From Lepidonotus clava (taxonomy: Eukaryota > Annelida > Polychaeta > Phyllodocida > Polynoidae), in the NCBI GenBank assembly GCA_936440205.1, contig OW387138.1:56249526-56313525 (forward strand): DNA of 64,000 nt, given 5' to 3'. Shown here in pieces: positions 20,633 through 32,700 of this stretch; position 1 is the first letter of the stretch; the number at the start of each line of letters is the position of its first letter. A program made the translations under genes and the position numbers. The notes below the pieces were generated by a model that saw only the letters and a program-made list of their open reading frames with translations, did not search any database and was not told the origin of the DNA.

Positions 20633-20887
20633 TTAATGGACACTGCCTTCAGTGCAGCTAGAAGGTACTTAAACGCTGACGACGATGGACCTCCAGCCAA
20701 ATGACAACGAGCAACGCATAGTACAAGACGTGCCAACGGGAAGAAGAAGAGTGTAGGTAGACGTAAGTCTACCCTTTTCTAAGGTTATCATCATGAGTCT
20801 CATTCATCCCTGTGCTTCAACTTGTGCCGTAGGTGAATTGAACACGCACTACCTATATCACAGAAAGATATTCTCCGAAGTCAATTC

Positions 20888-21289
20888 GTGAAAAAAACAA
20901 CAAACAACGCTCTGACTGACACCACAATGTGTTTTGACTTCACCTTCGAACCGAGCAATCTTTACACAGGCCTGAGCGAAGCTGAACTCTATCTGGAGTA
21001 TGTGGTCCAAGCAAACGACGAAGCTGCTTTAACCGTACAACACGATGCAGCCCCAGTCAACAACTTAATTCATTCACTTTTCAGCAGCGTGCAGCTTCTC
21101 ATCAACGGTGAGAAGGTAACTTCGAACAATGAAGAGTACTCCTACAAGTCTTACCTCACCGACCTCCTGACGACGGAGGATGGAGCCAGAAAGTGTCGCC
21201 TCCAAGATTGCCAGAACTGGTACAATGACACTCCGGAAAAAATGGACACCAGGGGTGCAGCCACGCAGGTTGGAACTCAAGACGAATAG
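20888..21289 (+). CDS. Polinton major capsid protein, N-terminal fragment
   Basis: Reads like the start of the double-jelly-roll major capsid protein (the F54H12.2-like family in invertebrate annotations): CFDFTFEPSNLYTGLSEAEL, PVNNLIHSLFSSVQLLINGE, NEEYSYKSYLTDLLT. The family is about 400-600 residues, so only a fraction remains before the sequence changes to LINE-related DNA near 21,290. Broken fossil. Confidence 0.75.
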   Translation: MKKTTNNALTDTTMCFDFTFEPSNLYTGLSEAELYLEYVVQANDEAALTVQHDAAPVNNLIHSLFSSVQLLINGEKVTSNNEEYSYKSYLTDLLTTEDGARKCRLQDCQNWYNDTPEKMDTRGAATQVGTQDE

Positions 21290-22758
21290 TCCATGTCGGC
21301 GGAGGTGTGAAGTCTATGGTAGCAAGACAAGAGAATAGCGGAACCATGGCAACAGCGTAGGTCGTGCTTGAATTTTGCTCACCGGAATACATCGTTATTT
21401 CAACTATTTCTAGAATCATTACACGTCTGAAATTTGTCAAGTAAGTTCATAAACATACTCTGACTTCGATTATTCATACAATCTGTTACGATGGCTGACA
21501 ATACTAGAGGAAGAAACAAAAAATCGTCCGAATCGACGAAAACAAGTGAAAATGACGTCACGCAATGTATCCAAGGAGATCCGACGGGAACATCAAAATT
21601 GATTTCGGAAAGTAACGATAAAAGGAAACCAAATCTTGAAGATGTATACAATCTAATGCTTGAAAACAGCAAAGAAACATTGAATTGGAAATCGGAAACC
21701 ATCAAATCATCGGGTAAATTAGAAAAAATTGAAGCGGAAATCCACCGTTGGAACTCTTCGTTCGAAAAGGTCAAGTCTGACGTAAACAAACATGGCGAAA
21801 ATCTAACGGTCATCAACGCATGCACGGAAGCTCTGGAAGCAACAATTTCAGCACAAAAAGGTTTGATTGACAAATTAAATACAAGAATTCAGCAAATTGA
21901 AGATGACAAGAGGAAAAATAACATAATTTTGCATGGCATTCCTGAGACTGTCCTTGTAAAATCTGCCGTTGAAAGTCTTTTCCTAATACGCAAGCCAATG
22001 TTGATCCAAGTGTCATTGACAATGCCTACAGATTAGGCCAACGTAAGACATCACACTCACAGAAGGACCCCACCAACATCATACCAAGACCAATATTAAT
22101 TTCTTTTGTGAAATTCTCTGACAAAATTGAAATCCTCAGAAATTTGAGAAACCTCAAAGAGATCGCAAGATGGAAAGGTGTCAACATAAGCGATGATTTA
22201 TCACCAGAACAAAGTAGAATTCGCTCTAATCTCCGATCTATCGCAGCATCAGCTAGAAGAAATGGACTAAAAGCAAAGGTAAGCGGAGATTTCATCATCA
22301 TAGATGACAGAAAATACTCATACTCTCAAATTGACAATCTACCACACAACCTAAGCCTTGCTAACTCAAAAACAATTCACTTCGAGAAGGGTATTGCATT
22401 CCAAGGACCTGATTCGTTTCTATCCAATTTTTATAAAGTGAATTTCACCTATGAAAACAAAATGTTTACATCAGTTGAACAGGCCTTTGCATTCATAAAA
22501 GCATCAACAAACAATGACCTTCAAACAAGTGCAACAATTCTCCTAACAAACGATCCCTACAAAATTAAAGAAATTGCGAAAAAATCAAGCAAAACCAAAA
22601 ATGGCAAGAAGAAAAGGATCACATTTTGGGACAAATTGTCTTGAACAAATTTGAGCAAAATCCAGTACTGGCACAAAAACTCATTGACACCAAAGAAAAG
22701 AAATTATTTGAGGCAACAAAAGATCTGCACTATGGTTGTGGTAAAACACTGTCACAAA
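21290..22758 (+). mobile_element. L1-type LINE fragment (5' region and ORF1 only)
   Basis: Starts where capsid homology ends and stops exactly where R2 begins. Only ORF1 is present; no endonuclease or reverse transcriptase follows because R2 truncates it. Confidence 0.65.
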
Positions 22759-22788
22759 CACAGGAAGATTTTGATCAAATACATTAGA
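21491..22788 (+). pseudogene. L1-type ORF1p fused to a NADAR/YbiA-like domain
   Basis: Residues 1-130 are polar with a coiled coil. Then comes KRKNNIILHGIPE, the typical start of the L1 ORF1p RRM, continued in another frame by IDNAYRLGQRKT and PRPILISFVKF, then the C-terminal domain (ISDDLSPEQSRIRSNLR, GDFIIIDDRKYSY). After this a NADAR/YbiA-like domain follows: AFQGPDSFLSNFYKVNFTYE, SVEQAFAFIKA, ILLTNDPYKIKEIAKK, and in a further frame ILGQIVLNKFEQNP and LFEATKDLHYGCGKTLSQ. Frameshifts lie near 21,990 and near 22,625, so the gene is inactive. The last codons run into R2. YbiA-like proteins are N-glycosidases acting on ADP-ribose/riboflavin intermediates; what it would do in a LINE is unknown. 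Confidence 0.7.
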
Positions 22789-23095
22789 CAGACTCGGCCG
22801 TGTCTGAATCCACTTGCTCTAAACCGTGTCAAGGAGTGTAAGTCTTACTCCACCATTATCCCTGACACAGCAAAGTATCATTATACCACCAATAGCAGTG
22901 GGCGTGTTAGGTAATATTTTTGCGCCCACCTCAAAGTTTCCCTTCCCCTTCTGGCGTGTATATAAGTGTAAGTCAGGGGGTGTTAACTATATTGTGTCAC
23001 AATAGTCCCGTCCGCTCATAGTTCTCTTAACACGCCCAACCTTCTCGGCGTCTTAACGTACCTACCCTCCATTCAGGCACCAATATAATTGCCAG
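22759..23095 (+). repeat. R2: copy of the R repeat, left end of element F
   Basis: Begins CACAGGAAGATTTTGATC, contains GTGTATATAAGTG (TATA-like, about 22,957) and ends at ATTGCCAG, followed directly by CAGTGGCGTACCCAG. It truncates the LINE ORF1. Confidence 0.88.
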
Positions 23096-26000
23096 CAGTG
23101 GCGTACCCAGTCCCCCCCCCCCTCAGGGCGGGAGTGGGGGGGGGGGTGAGGGGTTCCCATGTTCGGTGGACCCCCCTCAGATTTCTCAAATTTTACGCAA
23201 TTAAACTACCAATAAAGGGAATTATCCAAATTAGGGGTCTCTGGAACCCCTCAGATTTAGCAAAGTTTCTATGCCTATAGGGGGAATGTGGGTTGTATTT
23301 GATGGCCGCGCTTTACCAGTGTTCTACTCTCACTGTACTTAGAAGTTAGTTAGATATTAAAAGACTGTGTTTCACTCTGATCTAGTATATTTGTAAATTT
23401 AGATGAAACATATATTAAGACTCACATTATCTGTTCAATACTCTGTACGATCGGCCGTAGACTGCCAAGTACACACAAAAACATAGTTTAGCGTGAAGCT
23501 GTTATTTAAGGTAAATTCTAACCTATAGCTATCATGCTCCCGAGGTTAACTAGTGTTACTATATAAAAATAAAAATAAAAGGACATTTCACACAAAGTGT
23601 AGTTAAAATCTAGTGTACTATTTTATTGCTGAATCGATTATATATATTAATCTTTATCCTCGGCGCATCACTCGCACAACACCTCGGAGCACATGATGCT
23701 GGCAGGCTCGCCCCCCTCACAGTCGGCGTGGTAGCACTGGCCGCAGTAGTTGCAGACCAAGTACATTCTGAAATATTACGGAGGCATGTTTAAATACACA
23801 TTTGTTTAAATTGTGTGCACGAACTAATCGGACCATCATCAATCACAATTTTTAGTAACCGTACGAAATTCGGCGTTCACTCCAACGTCAACATTAAGAT
23901 TCTATGCCCTCGTTATTTTTTGCCTATTAGCATCATCGAAAATCATTGCCGCTATATAATATTATTTGTTATGAAAAAAAAACGGCGTACCTGTAGTTGC
24001 CATCCAAGAATATGGCCTGCGGTTGTGTGGCGTGTTGGTCTTCGGCAAACGTTTCCATCGCCTTCCACCTTTGGTCCGTTAAGTACTCCTCCTGCTCCTG
24101 AAAAAAATTGTGTGGTTATAGTTAAATGTGCAAAAGTCAATTTTGCACTTACTACATACCAGCGTGTCCCTCGTAATATTGGCAAATTTCAGAACAATTG
24201 TACTCGTGAAATCGCCCCACTCATCATTTTGTTTTGTTTATACATATTTCCCTTCATACGCTTACATGTTTTATTTCCCTCTTAGCTTCATCGTGTAAAT
24301 ACAAATGTACCAACCTGGGTCGGATCCTCCGAACAGTAGACGCACGTCCACTCTGATGGGCCGTCCGGGAGCTGCTGTTGGTCGTGAGTCCTGGAAAAAA
24401 ATTCAAAAATCATCACACCGTCCATCATTTCAACATAGGTGGTCGAAACTACCAAATCATCGGCATCTCAATTTTTCTCATCCAATCTCTGTTTCATGTT
24501 ATTGTGCCAGTCTGATAAATTTGCAATTTTTAAATTGTCAAAAAAAGAGCCTGTTGTTTCAGCATGTTACATGAATTCGAGCGACCACAACCATGTCCGA
24601 TCGCGAGTCCGTCGTCGGGTTTTAGACAGTGTGCATTATTTGGCATGAAGATAGTCATCCTACCAGATAGTAAGTTAATAATTTTTATCCATGCTTCTCT
24701 TCCATCCCTGTCCATCAACAGTGTTGAACAATTTAAACCTACTTAGGGGTGAACAGGGGCGCCCACTCGGTCCATTGGGGTTCCGTCCAGATCGTTTCCT
24801 CCTCTTCAATATTTTTCTCCTCACGCGGTGTCCATGCCTGGGATTCCTCTTCCTCCTCCGACAGCACATGGTTGCTTGAATGAGCCAAAAAAACAACCTT
24901 TAAGTGTCTGGAATTGGTTATCTACGTGTATGGGGAGAAAACGAAAAAAATTGGAAAATATGTACCAAACGTAACAGCTATTATCCACACCCTTATACAT
25001 TTGTTAACAAACACTCTATATATGGAAGTGTAACCCTCAAGTCATTTTCCCGCAAAGCCTGAAAAAACACTACTTCTCTATATAGGCATGTTATCTTATC
25101 AAATTATAGGCAAGTTATCTCATTCACCTACCGGGTTTTCTGCGCGGTCGCCATTGTTCACAATGTGGCGCTTGTGTTAATATCAGCAAACTTCTGCGTA
25201 CGTCTTTTATGGTCGTGAGGCTGGCGCGGGACTGTGTGTGTGCACGTGCACGTGGTGGGCACCTCCTTATAAAGCTGGTGCCCCCCCCCCCCCCCCCCGG
25301 GGGGCAGGTTAATGAGGGGCGATCTAGGTCAGCCGAGCAGCCTGAGCGACCGGTGTCAGGTGTTACATAAGGTGTCGCTCGCGCAGCGCAGCCCTGGCAG
25401 GAGGTGCACGTCCTGACACCTGACACCTGACACCTGACTCAAGAAACCACCCGTAAATGCACACAGCCCCACACCCCCAGCCTGTGAAATAACTTCAGAA
25501 AACGTACCTCAAAGTCGCACATCCTGGCACCGTAACCTTGTGAAGTAATTTCCTACCTTTTATTTTAAATTTGAAAGTAGTCACATTATGAGGTTTAGGG
25601 CGTAATATAATTATTTCTGCCATGAATACACTACTTAAAGACGAATTTTTAATAAAAAAATGTTGCTTTTGTTGGCAAAAGCGTCTAAAACACATAATCC
25701 TAACAATGCATATAAAACACCGGACAGTGTCCGAAATTAAGCCGCTGCGCCCTATAGGCCGGGCCTATAGGCCTGCAACCGGGGTGCACACTCACACTCG
25801 TGAGTCTGCACACTCATACTCGTGATTCTGCACACGCACGGCCAGGTGCGCTTCTTTAAGTTTTGCACTTTTTTTTTATACATGTGCACACTTCTCATGG
25901 AATTTTTTCATTCCCATATATCGGGGGGTGCATATCCAAAATTTGTGGTGCACAATCTCATTAATTCTGCATACGTTTTCAGCTTACTTTCGGACACCAC

Positions 26001-26366
26001 GTGCACGAGTTCGATATATCTATAGGTCCTCTAGATCTACAAGAAGTCGTGGCGCCGAAGGGGACATACGATCATATTTTCTTTTTCAACCACATATCCA
26101 AAATGTCCACTTATCCGCATAACAGGCAGGAAAGATGCCCATGAAGGTTGCTCGAACTTTTCCTTGTGCCACATTGTATAAGGACTTAAGTATCTGGATG
26201 TGACGGTGCTGTGTTGGTACCACTTCACAGCTGCAAACATATGCTGCCTCTTCTTCCTGGTTGTCCGACATTCTATGTAATGTTTCACGTAGTGGGTGGC
26301 GATGCACGGTCGCTCCCGGGGGTCATTCTGTCCGTCTTCGTACCAATTGGCCATTAGTCTAGACTA
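23096..26366. repeat. Segment S copy A (left part of F)
   Basis: About 3.2 kb that recurs in the same orientation at 60,510-63,735, differing by only a few percent by eye. It holds the PHD-finger gene and the end of the zinc-finger gene. Homology stops at CCATTAGTCTAGAC near 26,366. Confidence 0.9.
23647..25522 (-). pseudogene. PHD-finger gene of element F, copy A (broken)
   Basis: Same exon pattern as the copy at 61,069-62,946: CDFE start, KFADIKHKHH-type exon, acidic SEEEEESQAWTPREEK exon, EWTCVYCSEDPTQ exon, QEQEEYLTDQRWKAM exon and a terminal exon with VCNYCGQCYHADCEG. It appears broken in about two places relative to the other copy. As part of a virus-like fossil it is described only at this level. 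Confidence 0.6.
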
Positions 26367-26770
26367 TCCCACCCAATGTTGTTTCTCTGACTCAAAAGCT
26401 ATGATAGAAAGATGCATGGAGGAATACATATATATAACGTCCATTGTTTAAGTCATTCATTATTTGAACAATTGTTTAATTGTCAAGAAAAGATTTAGGC
26501 TGCCGATAATTTTCCAAACACTAACTGATCATTAAGAGTATAGTAGGTATTTGAAAATAATATCTATGCGCGCAAGCTAGCTAGGAAGGTTTTGAAGGAT
26601 ATCGATTTCAGGTACTCACCATGCTCCATACGATGCTTCCTGTTATATGTACTTTTTGAAACTGGACGTTTACATGTGTCGCACCATCGGTTTCGGCTAG
26701 TGTCCATATTTCTTCTGGTTTCTGCCTGGTCACTGGTCAGACCCTTGAAACACCACGAGCTCGAGGCCAT
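26037..26770 (-). pseudogene. Zinc-finger gene of element F, copy A (shortened)
   Basis: An ATG at 26,770 opens exon 26,620-26,770, which encodes a C2H2-like finger (WCDTCKRPVSKSTYNRKHRM, then EH) and ends at a GTGAGT donor. TATATAAATA lies about 75 bases upstream on the minus strand (near 26,847). The terminal exon (26,037-26,354) encodes MANWYEDGQNDPRERP, TMWHKEKFEQPSW, FLPVMRISGHFGYVV and ends CPLRRHDFL. The copy at 63,403-64,000 has more coding sequence between these parts, so this one is shortened. The C-terminal domain is one I have seen in invertebrate repeat-encoded proteins, but I cannot name it. Confidence 0.5.
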
Positions 26771-27063
26771 GGCGAACTTGAGTTAGACAGCAGCACTTCA
26801 GGGCGATGAACCTTCCCCATTTGCGACCGCGACCCAAGTATTTATATATGGTACAGACCGACGCCTAGAGTCCCACCAGCTGAAAGCCGCGAATTGCCGG
26901 GACATGCCACAGCCCCGACCCAGGGGTAGCTGCACTCGAGCTCCTAACCTCAGACACCCGTGTGAAATTAAAGCCGAGAACAGCTGCCACAGTATTACCA
27001 GGAGATTACTGTCGCCTCCAGCCTGGCCGTCACGGTAGCGCGTTGTCGTGATTTGTCGGGCGC

Positions 27064-27232
27064 GTGAAGTTTCTTCAGCTTCCGAAACGCATCGTCCGCC
27101 GTCTGGACTGGTGAGGGCATGACACCTGCCATTAAAAACTAGGGTCTACCCATTAAAGGGCGGTGAAGTTTCCTCAGCTTCCGAAACGCATCGGCCGCCA
27201 TCAGGTCGACTGGTGATAGGATTTCATCTGCC
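27064..27232 (+). repeat. Two tandem ~70-bp repeats, 99-bp period
   Basis: GTGAAGTTTCTTCAGCTTCC at 27,064 and GTGAAGTTTCCTCAGCTTCC at 27,163, each followed by GAAACGCATC and a GACTGGTGA block. They lie between the divergent zinc-finger gene and the plus-strand membrane-protein gene, so they may be regulatory. Confidence 0.75.
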
Positions 27233-27336
27233 TTGAAAACCGAGCTCGAAGGTCAAACCTTAAGCTTTCTGCTACTACTTAGGGCCAGCTTATTTCGTTA
27301 TATATATTGCGTTTGGTGTACGGCTACGTGAATATC

Positions 27337-28436
27337 ATGAGTGTCAAAATCCTGAGTGCCACCCTTGGTGAGAATCTTCTTAATTACTTTTGTTCTACAA
27401 GTGATACGAGTCGATGGCCGACTTTCCAAATTATTCAAAATAGGTAAAACATATGCATTCATTCTGGGGGTCGCCCTTCCTAATTAATTAATATGGCCAG
27501 TTTTCTGAATTCTAGGGTGTGGCCATATGGCAGTTATATTTTATTCTGTCTGTTTGAATAGCCTGGCCATGGTAATTTGGAAGGAAGGTGTTTGTTTAAA
27601 GTTGAGATGACAACCTTCATGTTCTCTTCTTTCTTTTTTTTCAATATATAGCTGCCGCGTACTTGGTTCTTGTATCATGCGTGGAATTTGTTCGAGCTGC
27701 CAGTGGCGGATACTGGCCTAGGGTCGTTCACAATAAGCCTGGAGTAACCCGTACCCGGTTGGTCAACCTCACTGCTCCAATTACCGGTCACCCTCCACCA
27801 AAACACGATGCGATGACCGGCCTCACCTTTCATGACACCCTGCAAGCCTTGTTGGACCAGGACCATACCGTAACTGACACTGGATCTGAAGCCAACCCAG
27901 GAGACGGAAACATTAAAGAATTCCCAACTGTGGTACTTCTCTCTTCGTACACTCTTCTTGTTATCCTCGCCGTAGCCATAATTATTAGCATATTCTTTGT
28001 TTGCTCCGGAATTAATCGCATCTTCGCAGACGCTCGTTTTCGTGTATACTTGCTTGTCTCGGGCAATCACAGTGTATGGCTTAAAATAGGCACGTTCCCT
28101 GGACATTTTGGAGATTATATCTTTCAAACAGACGATCCTATCACACTGACTAAAGCCGAAAATATATGCCTAGGCGCACGATACACATTTAACTGTGTCA
28201 TCCAAATGACCGACTGCTATACCGGCACATCGACACGACTGCCCACACATTTAAAGGTTAATAAACTGAAGGACATCATGTTGACAAGATTGATGACTAA
28301 GGACATTATACGCTACCAGTTGGTTACCATGGGTATAGGCATAGGAGAGCCTGTTCTTTTGGGGAAATACCGGCCCGGTGAGCTTGCAATTAGTACTAAT
28401 ACTTCAGTCGACTTAAGCCGTGTTGACCTTGATTAA
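27337..28436 (+). CDS. Signal-peptide single-span membrane protein of element F (271 aa)
   Basis: Exon 1 (27,337-27,367) encodes MSVKILSATL and ends at GTGAGA. Exon 2 starts at 27,652 after ATATATAG and joins in phase, giving a continuous signal peptide (MSVKILSATL + AAAYLVLVSC + VEFVRA). A TATATATTG box lies about 35 bases before the ATG. Then follow an ectodomain of about 75 residues (LVNLTAPITGHPPPKHDAM), a transmembrane helix at about 101-126 (VVLLSSYTLLVILAVAIIIS) and a C-terminal domain of about 145 residues (RVYLLVSGNHSVWLKIG, YTFNCVIQMTDCY, LMTKDIIRYQLV). No family recognised. The protein at 33,631-34,242 has a similar layout. It looks whole. A surface or entry/exit role is inference from the envelope gene in the same element. 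Confidence 0.6.
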
Positions 28437-29794
28437 GTCTTGTGTGAAAAATGTTGTATTTTTGTGTGTTTACTACTAATATGCTGCCGAACGTGCGTGC
28501 AATCGATACAAGTGTTATGGTCATAAATTGAATTTGTAGCTAAATAAAATTTCGGTTTTGGAAAGAGCAGTATGACGCTGACAAGAGCGCTTTTACTCTG
28601 GCTCGGGCTAGGGTCAACCCCTTATGTAATCTGTGAGACAGGCCCCTAAGTTAGGGGCCTGAGGCTAAACTAGGTCTGCAACCTAAACTAGTAGTGGAAT
28701 TAAATGTGGTTAACGCCACAATCTGGCTATCGGGCTCCAACCGAAATTATGGCTATAGCTAATTAAGCTATCGTCCCTTAATAAATCTCGACACCTAAAT
28801 CGACTTGTTCGTTTTTTAAATTATTAATTTTGCAATGACACAGAAGCTCCAAGTTACCAATACATAACTCCAGGAGAACTCCCACTTTAAAGGGTTACAA
28901 TATGCATGAGGTTTTTTTATTCTCTCACAGAAAGAATATAGGTCACCGTGTCATACAAATCCTAGAAAGTATTTCGGGTTCATCAGGAGACTACATGGTC
29001 ACGTGTAAATTATTATAGGTCCTACTGGCAGCGATGTATTTGATCATAATAAAATTTCTGAAAAATTACTTTTGCAACTTACTGCATGAAATCTAACTAA
29101 AAAGGATCCACTAGAAAAGAAGTAACAGTTCTCAAAAACCGGCTTCATGTCAACATTATTTTTTCATGACTGCGAAATAAGTACGAAGAGATGATTCATG
29201 TCGCATCATTTTAAAAATCTTATATCGAGCTTATGTTTGTTTAAAATACACTTTTTATGAGTGATTTATGCTATTATTGATAACAGGCCTAGGTGTCATT
29301 CCATTGCTCTTCTAATGGTAGAGACCTTGTACCATAACACTCTTCAAAAAAGTGTTGTATTGTAATCGATTTCAAGTTCGTGGTCTATCTTCAAGAAATA
29401 GCACATTCGGGTTTTCAACAAAATGACACGTCATTATAGTTAAATGCGTTTCCTATCGTAAATAAAAAGTATTCATAAATTTAAGATTCACTTATTAGAA
29501 GGACCTCGATAACGCGTACGGTTTTAGACTAATATAACTATAAGGCGAGTCTTAGGCAACCAACATATCTATATAAATACTTCCCTGCTTATCGAGCATG
29601 CCACAATCCAAACAAGAAGCGCAAAGTTCTTTGATAAAAGTTTATAAAACGACTATACAATTGAAGAAAGTACAAAGACCTAACATACAGCGTGACACAG
29701 ACCATACAATTAAACGTAGTGTAAAGAAAACATAAAGATGATAAACATAAACATCACATAACATAGAGCATTAAACAGACCCGTTAGAAATAAG
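28437..29794. other. Non-coding stretch with one strong palindrome
   Basis: AATAAAATTTC near 28,541 is the likely poly(A) signal of the membrane-protein gene. At 28,639-28,661 an 11-bp stem (CAGGCCCCTAA / TTAGGGGCCTG) surrounds a single G. The rest is AT-rich without recognisable genes. Confidence 0.6.
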
Positions 29795-32700
29795 TTAAAT
29801 TGGCTGTGCATCGGCGATACCCGACCGATACGCGGGCTTCACCGCCCAGTCTGGGGTGTTGGGAGGAGGCTGTTGGCGTTTTGGATTATCGTCGGGGACA
29901 TTTTTCCGCTTCTTTTCCAATCTAACGCCCCGCTGACGGCCGCTAATTTCTTTAAACTCAATTTCGTCCAGGTGGGCTTTGTAGCCACTCAGCTCGTCGC
30001 TCTCCCACACGAGCGGTTTGATGAGGCGGTGGTATCGCTCGATGGTCTTCCCGTTTTTGTCGACCGGAAAATAAAGTCCGCGCTCCTCGTCGCTCGTGTA
30101 GTCGGGGGTGAGGAGGCGCCTCACGGAACTCTTACGAGTTTCGTCCCACGTTGTGACGATTCTTTCCACCCCCACTATCCGTCTTTTGAGCTTCTGCAAA
30201 GTTAAAAAGACACTTTTTATTTTAATACAGTTACGACATACTTGGTCAAGAACATCAAATAAACACAAACAAGTTTTTCAATATTTCAGTTGCCTTAATT
30301 TAAAAGCTGGTCACTGCAGTTAATTTCAAAAGCGTTGCTCTATCCTTGGTCTCTATAACATACAGGCACTTTTTATTAATTGTGTCATATCCATTCTAAT
30401 TGTATGTCAAGATTATTGTCCAAGGAAGCAAGTAAGGTTACAGTGCTCTATATAAATTCATAATGTAAAAAAATGATAATTGTTTTCCAAGTTTCAGTGT
30501 TACAACCATAAGGCACATCCGGAGAGGTGGGGGGGGCACTCACTCTTTGAAGGTAGATACTTTTTTTGAATACGTATAGATCAACTCTGACAGCCCCCCC
30601 TTTTCAGGCCTCCAAAAAGGCATTTGTTGACAAATTTAGTGGCCATTATTTGATTTTGGTACTAAAAAGTTGATTAAGAAGCATTATGAAGTGACGTGGT
30701 TGAATGACATAAAATAAACTGTTGATATAATATAATGGACAATACATTATTGAAAGCTCCCCATGATCATTTCACAGCCCCCTGTTTTAAGCCAAATTGG
30801 CGATTCACAGCTACAGCCCCCGGTATAGTTCCGACCGCAGTTCGTACATATACCCTTTTTTGAACCGAGTGGGTCCCTGGGAAGTCACACACCCTATACC
30901 ATAGACATTACTCTTTCTCCTCGGCTTTGCACTTTTCCTGAAAAAAAAAATTTAACGGAATATGTTTGAAAAGTGTAAAATTTCGGCCTGCCTGAATCGA
31001 ACTACGTCAACAATGTTGAGAACAATAGAGGAAGTCTGTAACAAAAATTTATTTACCTCGTTGACGTGGTGACGGATGATAGCCATTTCATTGTTGTCCT
31101 TGATTTGGTCGTTCCGGATTTTGCTGGCCCTGCTTTGGAGGGTCTTGAAGTAGGTGTTGGCAGCAGCTAGAAAAAGAGGAAGGACATGAAGTATGCTTAA
31201 AACTGGAGCCATTAAGTAGACAAAGGCAATATAAAGGCAATAAAGCAAGGGAATACATGTTAAAAATGCAAAGTGAGTTCAACATATTATTCAGGAATTA
31301 AAACCATCATTACACCGGTATTATATTTCTTTGTCCAGATAATCGAACTTAAGTTTTTTTCAGATGACTGGGAGTATAACTTAATTTATAAAAGTAACAA
31401 TTTCCAATGTAAGTGGAGCCTATTTAGACACTAAAAACAGATTTCCAGCATTTCAAGCATGTTAAATTTTGTGTTAATTGAAGGACCAAAACTTTGGAAT
31501 CATGGACACTAGATGCATGAAATGTACAGCTGCAGGTTAGTTAACAAAGAAACTTGCTACCTATGGGACTTACCTAACACCTCTTCTCTGGGGGTATCTG
31601 GCCCCAGGCACACGTTGTCAACAACGGCCTTGATGATCGCAACGTTATCTGGGTGTTTGATCCCCGCCCTGAATGTTGGAATATATTTATATTGTTCAAT
31701 TCATCGGCATCACGTCAAGTGCTCTATGACTCTATTAACATGAGAAAAAACGGCAAAACTTATATTCAGCTGCAGCTTCTGGTGTTCAGGAACACATTAC
31801 CCATTGCTTACTTAAAAACAATATTATTTTCTGTACTATTCATGTTGTTATGACGTAATCAACTTACCCACGGTTCAGGTTGAATCCCCAATCAGGCTCA
31901 CCTCTCTTGGCCTTGTAGGCAGAACGAACGAGTGCCTACAAACAATATAATAAGCCAATAATTAATAGTGGACTTCTAACTATATGTCAGTGTACGAAAT
32001 CATTACGGATTTTCGTTGTTTTCCGGGATGTTCCCTGGCGGCGCGGCAAAAGAGAAGAACATCAGGGCTATACTAGGAATGAGATCATTTCTAAACAAAC
32101 CGCGAACTATATTAAACGGTAACGTTTTCAAGGTGAGATTAGTAGTTAATTATAAGCTGTAAAAACAAACTTTAGAACTTACACATATTTCATTGCGTGG
32201 GCGCAGTTTGGGTCGTTTGTCAGCTGGCTTCGCTTGGTTCACGAGCACCTCCAACTGGGCCTTTGCCGCAGCCGCTTCAGCCTCCGCCCTTCGGCACTTC
32301 TTCTCCAGCTCCTCCATCCTGGCCAGCAAATCGGCCATGGACGGTTCAGCTGTAGACGTGGAGGGGCCGGACGAGGACGAGTTTTCGGGCGTGAACGACC
32401 TTTGGGACGTCGTCGACGAGAACGACCCTTGCGATGTCAAGGGCCCGGGCGTGGACGACTTTTGGGACAAGGTCGACGTGAACGACGGTTGAGACGTCAA
32501 GGGCCTGGGCGTGGACGACGTTCTGGACGTGGAGGTGGTGAACCATGGATGGGTTTGAGACGTGGAGGGCGTCATCCCCCAGGGCGTGGATCCGGAGGGC
32601 GTGGAGGGCGTGGAGGGCGTGGACGAGGATGCGGATGCAGTACCGCCTTGGGAACCACCAAGGCTAAGCTCCACGTCGTTGAGGGTAGATCCTTCGTCCG

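Larger units (their letters stand above)
13778..21289 (+). mobile_element. Polinton/adintovirus-like fossil, copy 1
   Basis: The plus-strand gene train contains the hallmark Polinton set in order: FtsK/HerA-type packaging ATPase, small membrane-active protein, helical protein, chromodomain integrase, penton-like capsid protein, small basic protein and the first part of the double-jelly-roll major capsid protein. The family-B DNA polymerase and cysteine protease were not found. Long Polinton-type terminal repeats were not recognised. The copy is broken in a few places and truncated after the capsid start; a MITE is inserted at 19,930-20,632. The inverted relative at 51,712-55,338 differs from it by roughly one base in 20-25 by eye, suggesting a fairly old duplication. 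Confidence 0.85.

Noticed and set aside
22759-23095. R repeat as an LTR
   Set aside because: It does not start TG or end CA, copies face each other in inverted pairs, and no primer-binding site or pol follows.
25280-25302. Poly(C)/poly(G) runs (also near 43,983, 47,221, 62,708, 41,790) as meaningful signals
   Set aside because: They recur at hAT-like ends and in low-complexity DNA and are prone to sequencing error.
30914-30937. Possible extra exon (EKCKAEEKE) in the 473-aa gene
   Set aside because: It has an acceptor but ends in a stop with no donor; exon 4 joins the exon at 30,193 in phase without it.
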